Of a stretch of DNA of 64,000 nt, positions 58,264 through 64,000 are shown in pieces. The stretch is taken from contig CP110972.1 in the NCBI GenBank assembly GCA_028869255.1, positions 4,655,001-4,719,000 of the forward strand. Direction: 5' to 3'. The translations under genes were made by a program, and so were the position numbers. Below the pieces are notes generated by a model. That model did not search any database. It had not been told where the DNA came from and saw nothing but the letters and a program-made list of their open reading frames with translations. The stretch is from Pseudomonas poae. Its GTDB lineage: Bacteria > Pseudomonadota > Gammaproteobacteria > Pseudomonadales > Pseudomonadaceae. The number at the start of each line of letters is the position of its first letter. The stretch's first letter is position 1.

Positions 58264-59448
58264 ATGACCCGTTCATTCCGCGTCCTCTATATCGCTCTGT
58301 TCCTGCTGGTGCTGCTGGCCCTGGGCGCCTGGTCGATGCGCAGTTTCTTCGGTTTCAGCACCAATGCTGATGCGACCGTGCTTAACGGCCGCTGGACCAA
58401 AGCCGTCGAGACCCATTACGACGACCAATTCCCGATCAAGCGCATCGGTACCAACCTGTGGGCCGCGCTGGACTACAAGCTGTTCAATGAAGGCCGCCCT
58501 GGCGTGGTGCTGGGCCGCGATCACTGGTTGTACAGCGACGAGGAGTTCAACCCCGCCGTCAACGAAGACCAGAACCTTGAAGGCAACTACGCGCTGGTCG
58601 AAGGCGTGCGCCAGAAACTCAAGGCCCAGGGTATCCAACTGGTGATGGCGATTGTGCCGGCCAAGGTGCGCCTGTACCCGGAACACCTGGGTGACGTGAA
58701 ACCGGCGAGCATCCACGCCAACCTGTACCAGGACTTCCACGCTCGTGTGGCGGCCGACAAGATCATCGCCCCCGACCTGCTTGGCCCGCTGCAACAGGCC
58801 AAGCTGGGCGGCAAGCAAGTGTTCCTGCGCACCGACACCCACTGGACCCCGGATGGCGCCGAAATTGCCGCCAAGCAGTTGGCCAAGACCATTGCCGCCA
58901 AGACCCCACTCCACGGTGAGCCGCAACGCTTTATCACCGAGGCTGAGAAGACCGAGCCGCACAAAGGCGACCTGCGTCTGTTCCTGCCGCTGGACCCGCT
59001 GTTCGAAAACCTGATGCCGCCTAAAGAGCCGTTGGAAAAACGCGTTACGCACCTGGCCGAAGCCGGTGGTGACGACGCGCTATTCACCGACAGCGAAACC
59101 CCGGTAGCACTGGTGGGCACCAGCTACAGCGCCAACCCCAACTGGAACTTCGTGGGTGCACTCAAGCAAGCCCTGGGCAGCGACGTCATCAACTACTCCG
59201 AGGATGGCCACGGCCCGATCCTGCCGATGCTCAGCTACCTGAAAAGTGACGACTTCAAGAACAGCCCGCCACAAGTGCTGATCTGGGAGTTTCCTGAACG
59301 TTATCTGCCCGTAAACAACGAAATCGGTGACGCCGACCCTAAGTGGGTTGCGCAGCTTAAACAAGCCGGTTCGCGCCAACAAAACATGGCAATCAACACT
59401 CCAGTTAAAACTCAAAAATCCGAGACGCCCGACCGGGCGCAAAACTGA
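58264..59448 (+). CDS. algJ: Alginate O-acetyltransferase AlgJ
   Basis: 394 residues with an N-terminal signal anchor (VLYIALFLLVLLALGAWSM). Catalytic DxH in FLRTDTHWTPDGAEIAAKQL and Ser in VGTSYSANPNWNF, as in AlgX. It is 11 bases after algI and acts in the periplasm as an acetyl carrier or transferase. Intact. Confidence 0.95.
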   Translation: MTRSFRVLYIALFLLVLLALGAWSMRSFFGFSTNADATVLNGRWTKAVETHYDDQFPIKRIGTNLWAALDYKLFNEGRPGVVLGRDHWLYSDEEFNPAVNEDQNLEGNYALVEGVRQKLKAQGIQLVMAIVPAKVRLYPEHLGDVKPASIHANLYQDFHARVAADKIIAPDLLGPLQQAKLGGKQVFLRTDTHWTPDGAEIAAKQLAKTIAAKTPLHGEPQRFITEAEKTEPHKGDLRLFLPLDPLFENLMPPKEPLEKRVTHLAEAGGDDALFTDSETPVALVGTSYSANPNWNFVGALKQALGSDVINYSEDGHGPILPMLSYLKSDDFKNSPPQVLIWEFPERYLPVNNEIGDADPKWVAQLKQAGSRQQNMAINTPVKTQKSETPDRAQN

Positions 59449-59464
59449 AAGAGAGGTAACTCAC

Positions 59465-60118
59465 ATGACTTTCACTACTACTCCGCGTCGTCTCGCTAAG
59501 ACTCTGGCCCTGGCTGCCGGTATGAGCTTGGTATCCATGTCTGCCTTCGCCGGTGACGCTGCCTTGTACGGCCCTGTCGCACCGAAAGGCTCAAGCTTCG
59601 TGCGTGTCTACAACGCCTCCAACCAGGAAGTCAGCGCCACCGTCGGCAGCACCAACTTAAGCGAAGTGGCGCCATTGGCCAGCAGTGATTTCAGCTTCAT
59701 GCCAGGCGGCGACTACAGCGCCAAGATCGGCAGCCAGACCGTGCCGGTCAAACTTGCCGCCGACCACTACTACACCCTGGTCAACAACAGCAGCGGCCAG
59801 CCGCAACTGATCGAAGAACCACCGTTCAAGAACAAGCAGAAATCCCTGGTGCGCGTGCAGAACCTCAGCGACAAGGCCCTGACCCTGAAAACTGCTGACG
59901 GCAAGACCGACGTGGTCAAGTCGGTGGCCGCCAAAGGCCGTGGCGAACGTGAAATCAACCCGGTGAAGGTGAGCCTGGCGTTGTATGACGGTGACAAGAA
60001 AGTCGGCGATGTGAAGCCGGTTGCGTTGGAACGCGGTGAGGCAGCGGTGCTGTACGTCACCGGTTCCGGCTCGAGCATCTCGCCAGTCTGGGTGAAACGC
60101 CCAGTGTCGACCCGCTGA
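59465..60118 (+). CDS. algF: Alginate O-acetylation adaptor AlgF
   Basis: 217 residues from the ATG at 59465, after GAGAGG. The signal peptide ends at SAFA. AALYGPVAPKGSSFVRVYNAS and AKIGSQTVPVKLAADHYYTLV are family blocks of two small beta domains. It binds AlgJ and AlgX in the periplasm. Intact. Confidence 0.95.
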   Translation: MTFTTTPRRLAKTLALAAGMSLVSMSAFAGDAALYGPVAPKGSSFVRVYNASNQEVSATVGSTNLSEVAPLASSDFSFMPGGDYSAKIGSQTVPVKLAADHYYTLVNNSSGQPQLIEEPPFKNKQKSLVRVQNLSDKALTLKTADGKTDVVKSVAAKGRGEREINPVKVSLALYDGDKKVGDVKPVALERGEAAVLYVTGSGSSISPVWVKRPVSTR

Positions 60119-60146
60119 TTAAATTTTCGACCTGGCTCCATTCCCC

Positions 60147-60235
60147 TGTGGGAGCTGGCTTGCCTGCGATGGCATCACCTCGGTGTAACAGACACACCGA
60201 GTCGTCTGCATCGCGGGCAAGCCCGGCTCCCACAG
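60147..60235. repeat. REPIN between algF and algA
   Basis: TGTGGGAGCTGGCTTGCCTGC and inverted GCGGGCAAGCCCGGCTCCCACA, with ~45 bases between. It occupies most of the 208-base algF-algA gap, which otherwise holds no gene. Confidence 0.9.
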
Positions 60236-60326
60236 GGACCGAGGAGCCTGGTCGGACCGAGACAAAAACAAGAGTGAAACGACAAACCTTCGTAGCTCTG
60301 ACCCAAATTGATTCAAGGAGAAACAC

Positions 60327-61778
60327 ATGATCCCAGTAATCCTTTCCGGTGGTAGCGGCTCACGTCTTTGGCCGCTTTCCCGTAAACAGTTCCCGAAACA
60401 ATTCCTGGCCCTGACCGGCGAACACACGCTGTTCCAGCAAACCCTGGAACGCCTGGTGTTTGAAGGCATGGACGCCCCGATCGTGGTCTGCAACAAGGAC
60501 CACCGCTTTATCGTCAACGAGCAACTGAGCACCCGTAAGCTCGAATGCCAACGCATCCTGATGGAACCGTTCGGCCGCAACACCGCGCCGGCCGTGGCCC
60601 TGACCGCGATGATGCTGGTCAACGAAGGCCGCGACGACCTGATGCTGGTGCTGCCCGCCGACCACGTGATCGACGACCAGAAAGCCCTGCAACGTGCGCT
60701 GGCCCTGGCCACCGTGGCCGCCGAGCGTGGCGAGATGGTGCTGTTCGGCGTACCGGCCACCCGCCCGGAAACCGGCTACGGCTACATCAAGTCCACCAAC
60801 GATTCGCTGCTGCCGGAAGGCGTGAGCCGCGTTGAGCAGTTCGTGGAAAAACCCAACGAAAAACGCGCCGTCGAGTTCGTCAAAAGCGGCGGTTATTTCT
60901 GGAACAGCGGGATGTTCCTGTTCCGCGCCAGCCGCTTCCTCGAAGAGCTGAAAAAGCACGATCCGGACATCTACGACACCTGCCTGCTGACCCTGGAACG
61001 CAGCGAACAGACCAACGACACCGTGACCTTCGACGAAGCCACCTTCGCCTGCTGCCCGGACAACTCCATCGACTACGCCGTGATGGAAAAAACCCAGCGC
61101 GCCTGTGTAGTGCCGCTGAGTGCCGGTTGGAGCGACGTGGGTTGCTGGGCGTCGCTGTGGGCGGTCAACGATAAAGACGTCAACGGTAACGTCAGCAAAG
61201 GCGACGTGGTGATCCAGGACAGCCGCAACTGCATGATCCACGGCAACGGCAAGCTGGTCTCGGTGATCGGCCTGGACAACATCGTGGTCGTGGAAACCAA
61301 GGACGCGATGATGATTGCCCACAAGGACAAGGTCCAGGGCGTCAAGCAAATGGTCAGCACCCTTAACGACCAGGGCCGCAGCGAAACCCAGAACCACTGC
61401 GAAGTCTATCGCCCGTGGGGCTCCTACGACTCGGTGGACATGGGCGGGCGCTTCCAGGTCAAGCACATCTCGGTCAAGCCGGGCGCGTGCCTGTCGCTGC
61501 AGATGCACCACCACCGCGCCGAACACTGGATCGTGGTCAGCGGCACCGCCGAAGTCACCTGTGACGAAAACGTGTTCCTGCTCTGCGAAAACCAGTCCAC
61601 CTACATCCCGATTGCGTCGGTGCACCGCCTGCGCAACCCGGGCAAGATCCCGTTGGAGATCATCGAAGTGCAATCGGGCAGCTACCTGGGCGAAGACGAT
61701 ATCGAGCGGTTCGAAGATATCTACGGTCGCTCGACGCCGGTTGAGCGTGGCGTGTCGGTGAAAACCATCGCGCAGTAA
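60327..61778 (+). CDS. algA: Mannose-6-phosphate isomerase / GDP-mannose pyrophosphorylase
   Basis: 483 residues, AAGGAG upstream. The N-terminal nucleotidyltransferase has GGSGSRLWPLSRKQFPKQFL and FVEKPN. The C-terminal cupin isomerase has LQMHHHRAEHWIVVSGTAEVT. It makes mannose-6-phosphate from fructose-6-phosphate and later GDP-mannose, the substrate of AlgD. Last gene of the operon. Intact. Confidence 0.97.
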   Translation: MIPVILSGGSGSRLWPLSRKQFPKQFLALTGEHTLFQQTLERLVFEGMDAPIVVCNKDHRFIVNEQLSTRKLECQRILMEPFGRNTAPAVALTAMMLVNEGRDDLMLVLPADHVIDDQKALQRALALATVAAERGEMVLFGVPATRPETGYGYIKSTNDSLLPEGVSRVEQFVEKPNEKRAVEFVKSGGYFWNSGMFLFRASRFLEELKKHDPDIYDTCLLTLERSEQTNDTVTFDEATFACCPDNSIDYAVMEKTQRACVVPLSAGWSDVGCWASLWAVNDKDVNGNVSKGDVVIQDSRNCMIHGNGKLVSVIGLDNIVVVETKDAMMIAHKDKVQGVKQMVSTLNDQGRSETQNHCEVYRPWGSYDSVDMGGRFQVKHISVKPGACLSLQMHHHRAEHWIVVSGTAEVTCDENVFLLCENQSTYIPIASVHRLRNPGKIPLEIIEVQSGSYLGEDDIERFEDIYGRSTPVERGVSVKTIAQ

Positions 61779-61795
61779 CTCGGCAAAAAACAGAA

Positions 61796-61844
61796 GCCCC
61801 TCACTCACCGCGTCCCCTATCCGCGGTGAGTGAGGGGCTTTTTG
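61796..61844. terminator. Terminator at the end of the alginate operon
   Basis: GCCCCTCACTCACCGCG and CGCGGTGAGTGAGGGGC form a perfect 17-base stem with a 9-base loop, followed by TTTTTG. It is also positioned to end the convergent toxin-like gene that stops at 61858. Confidence 0.93.
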
Positions 61845-61857
61845 CATGTTTGCCTGA

Positions 61858-64000
61858 CTAGACAGGAACAGGCCCGTGGCGGATGACGCGATCGACAAGA
61901 TCAGGGCCACCGTTGCGGTATTTCAAGGGAATCGAAAAAGGCGTTTCCACATAAAAGATATGCGGATTATCCGTGCTGCGCACCACGTTCAACCCCGTGG
62001 TATTGACCTCGTAATAGTGCGTCATCTTATCCAGCGCATTGCCATATTTACGTCGACCAAAAATAGTCTCGGAAATCTCTTTGGCAGGCTTATCCCCCGG
62101 CGCCAGGTCCGTGAAGTAATGCCGTCCCTTGCCGCGAGGGAGTTTTTCACCACTCAAGGTGGAGCTCGAAGGGTCGAGGTTGCGGCTGGCAGCGATCCCC
62201 GCATGATTGCGGGCACCGGTGTAGTGATAAAACACATTCTCGCCTTTGACCGGCGGGGCCAGATCGGCCTTTTCGCCAGGAAACGCTTCAGGCACCTTCG
62301 CCCGCTTGAACGCAGGCTGTGCGCCTGATGCCCTGTGAGCAGTGGATGACTGCGTACCCGAACCGCCTTGATCATAGGGGCGTTTGTTCCCCCCACCCTG
62401 CAATCCCAGCCGGCTCCACTGATCAGTGCCATTATTCTCCAGCAGGAATTCGGTCTGGCGATTGGTCTTGGGGTCGACAACCCGTGCTTGCACAGCCCCC
62501 TGATTATTTGTGACTTCCCTGACCCGGAAAACACGCGCCTCACCAGCGTCATCGACGTTGCGCACATACAACTGGTTATCAGCCGCCCTGTATATACCCT
62601 GGCTGTCTGCACTGAGACCCGCCAGGGTTTGACCGCTGACGGCGTATTTTTCGAGATTGCCTGCGGCCCGGCCATAGGCTGCCAGGTTCAGGCTCTGCGT
62701 CGGCAGGAGTGCTTTCAGCTCCCGGTAAGTACGCTGAAGAACGTTTTTCGTGCCCTTTGCAAATGCCTGTGTCAGGTCGCCCAGCCCATCGACAGGGTTG
62801 AGGCCGTTGAAGGCAGAACGCAGCAGTGCATCGCTGGCCTTGAAGGCGCGCGTACCGAGTTTTTCACCCACCTTGCCCAGCACCTTCGCCGCCTGGCCTG
62901 CACCTTTGGCGAAGGGCAGCACAAAGCCGAAAATATCCAGCGTGAAATCCCTGATCGCCGCGCCGGTGTTGCCGTTAACTGCGTTTTCGATTGCATTCTT
63001 GAAGGGAATCAGCCCCGTCACAAAATCATGCCCAGCCTTGATACCCGCCTCTTCTTCCTCCACCCGGGTGCTGCCTCTGGCTCCTGCCTTCATCACATCG
63101 GGATCATGCAATAGATGGCCAGCCACGATGCCGGCAATCGTCTTGAATCGAGGGTTGGCATGAACAGCACTATTGGCTTCCTGGCCTGGCCGCAGCTCAG
63201 GCAAGTAAGGCGTGCTGAGCTGTTCGTTCAGAAGCCCGCCAGAGTATATTTCTTGCTGCGCCGGGGTGCCCTTTTCATAGGCCTCGTAATCGACCCACAG
63301 GCTTTTGCCTTGTGCCTGGCGTTCGACGTAGGTTTCAGGGTCGGCAACCCGGGGCGCCGGGTTGGGCAGATACCTGGGCAGGTCATCACGCCGGCGGATA
63401 ACCCCTTGCAGGGGGAAAACCTCGTAATACACATGGCGGATATTTTTAGGGTCGCGGTCGCTGCCATTTTTGTCGACCTTGGTTTCCACGCGCATCAACA
63501 GCCCATAACGCGCCTTGGCCGCCTGCTCTTCAGCCGCCGACTCCTCCCCCTGCGCTTGCGCCGCACTGGCTTTGCGCAAGGAAAAAAACTCGACCTTGCC
63601 CGAGGCGATCGTTTGCCGGTCTTCCAAGGGCAGCTTCGAGAGCTGATGTTCGACTGTGGTTGTCACCCCCTCCTTGAGGTTACGCAGGTAACTATCAAAC
63701 TCGCTGCTGAACTGTTGATTGATATCGGGTAGCGGCTTGACGCCGACAAAACGGTTGCCCAACTGAAAGTCGTATCGCTCGCCCTTTGGAATACGCTCCA
63801 TTTTGCCAGCCATATAAATCTCAAGTAACGAGTGGTACTCGCTCTCGCTGGCATCGATATTGGCAATGCTGATGTTGGGCACATCAAACGGATCAGTGTC
63901 GCCGTACGCTTTTTTCAGCTCATCCAGCGCCATGTCCCTGCGGTTCGGCATGGGTGCGCTGAGTTGGTCTTGCGCCTTTTTAAGCGCGCTCAGTTCTTCG
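61858..64000 (-). CDS. Large toxin-like protein with C-terminal HYD1-type ADP-ribosyltransferase (partial)
   Basis: The frame is open to the window edge, so the start lies beyond 64000; at least 713 residues are present. Residue numbers count from the in-frame ATG at 63951. Residues ~1-290 are of unknown fold and charged. A hydrophobic Gly/Ala-rich stretch (~300-365; GHDFVTGLIPFKNAIENAVNG, IFGFVLPFAKGAGQAAKVLG) may insert in membranes. A Gly/Ser linker with KRAK (549-552) precedes the last ~135 residues: VFYHYTGARNHAGI (His576), GRHYFTDLAPGDKPAKEI (Tyr612, Asp615), a pattern of HYD1-type ADP-ribosyltransferase toxins. No immunity gene lies downstream. Confidence 0.7.
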   Translation of the reverse strand, partial: EELSALKKAQDQLSAPMPNRRDMALDELKKAYGDTDPFDVPNISIANIDASESEYHSLLEIYMAGKMERIPKGERYDFQLGNRFVGVKPLPDINQQFSSEFDSYLRNLKEGVTTTVEHQLSKLPLEDRQTIASGKVEFFSLRKASAAQAQGEESAAEEQAAKARYGLLMRVETKVDKNGSDRDPKNIRHVYYEVFPLQGVIRRRDDLPRYLPNPAPRVADPETYVERQAQGKSLWVDYEAYEKGTPAQQEIYSGGLLNEQLSTPYLPELRPGQEANSAVHANPRFKTIAGIVAGHLLHDPDVMKAGARGSTRVEEEEAGIKAGHDFVTGLIPFKNAIENAVNGNTGAAIRDFTLDIFGFVLPFAKGAGQAAKVLGKVGEKLGTRAFKASDALLRSAFNGLNPVDGLGDLTQAFAKGTKNVLQRTYRELKALLPTQSLNLAAYGRAAGNLEKYAVSGQTLAGLSADSQGIYRAADNQLYVRNVDDAGEARVFRVREVTNNQGAVQARVVDPKTNRQTEFLLENNGTDQWSRLGLQGGGNKRPYDQGGSGTQSSTAHRASGAQPAFKRAKVPEAFPGEKADLAPPVKGENVFYHYTGARNHAGIAASRNLDPSSSTLSGEKLPRGKGRHYFTDLAPGDKPAKEISETIFGRRKYGNALDKMTHYYEVNTTGLNVVRSTDNPHIFYVETPFSIPLKYRNGGPDLVDRVIRHGPVPV

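Noticed and set aside
55448..58276. 942-residue minus-strand open frame across algL-algI
   Set aside because: It is antisense to two well-recognised alginate genes and has a low-complexity His/Gln/Arg/Val composition typical of GC-rich shadow frames.
61779..61857. Small immunity gene for the ART toxin
   Set aside because: The gap is only 79 bases and is filled by the alginate terminator; no reading frame of useful size exists.

Overview
The window is chromosomal DNA of a fluorescent pseudomonad, most likely of the P. fluorescens lineage. Reasons: GC-rich coding with strong third-position G/C, a complete Pseudomonas-type alginate operon in canonical order, the aapJQMP and hmgA-fahA-maiA modules, a DUF3509 gene, and about ten REP/REPIN palindromes of the GGAGC(G/T)GGCTTGC(C/T) type.

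Layout: 0-3.5 kb holds the end of an MFS transporter, an HPF/RaiA-like ribosome factor, a LysR regulator and a divergent L-serine deaminase. 3.5-8.7 kb holds the serine transporter SdaC, a DUF3509 protein, PsiE, the LexA-box-controlled yebG, a leucine-dehydrogenase-like protein and a SirB1-type protein. 8.7-12.9 kb is the homogentisate pathway (hmgA-fahA-maiA) with its divergent IclR regulator. 12.9-18.9 kb holds PBP4/DacB, a TonB receptor with an STN domain, a GST-like protein, a GIY-YIG protein and an NTF2-like protein. 18.9-28.7 kb is an accessory chaperone-usher fimbrial locus: an RcsB-type regulator, a REC-Hpt phosphorelay protein, six DUF1120-type subunit genes, one chaperone and one usher. 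28.7-31.6 kb holds an MFS/GntR pair and an MqsRA toxin-antitoxin module. 31.6-35.8 kb is the general amino-acid ABC transporter aapJQMP. 36-44.4 kb holds carboxylesterase EstB, helicase RhlB, moaCDE, a PIN-PhoH protein, a deacetylase-like protein, a pair of about 245-bp inverted repeats around a REPIN, and yaaA. 44.4-61.8 kb is the alginate operon algD-8-44-K-E-G-X-L-I-J-F-A, with a long leader and an AlgU-type promoter. The right edge carries the C-terminal part of a large toxin-like protein ending in a HYD1-like ADP-ribosyltransferase domain.

Functional links: serine is imported and deaminated (SdaC, SdaA). Homogentisate is converted to fumarate and acetoacetate (HmgA, MaiA, FahA). The alginate genes supply GDP-mannose precursors (AlgA, AlgD), c-di-GMP-gated polymerisation (Alg8, Alg44), a periplasmic scaffold and modification (AlgK, G, X, L, I, J, F) and outer-membrane export (AlgE). 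The fimbrial locus carries its own two-component relay parts.

Sequence quality: ten otherwise intact genes carry eleven single-base indels, mostly in homopolymers, and two more carry in-frame amber codons. Every one is restored to family length by a one-base change, so errors or very recent mutations are more likely than old decay. The most interesting biology is the multi-subunit DUF1120 fimbrial locus, the orphan ART toxin with an NLS-like patch, a REPIN inside the 5' end of algK, and the CCWGG context shared by both amber codons.
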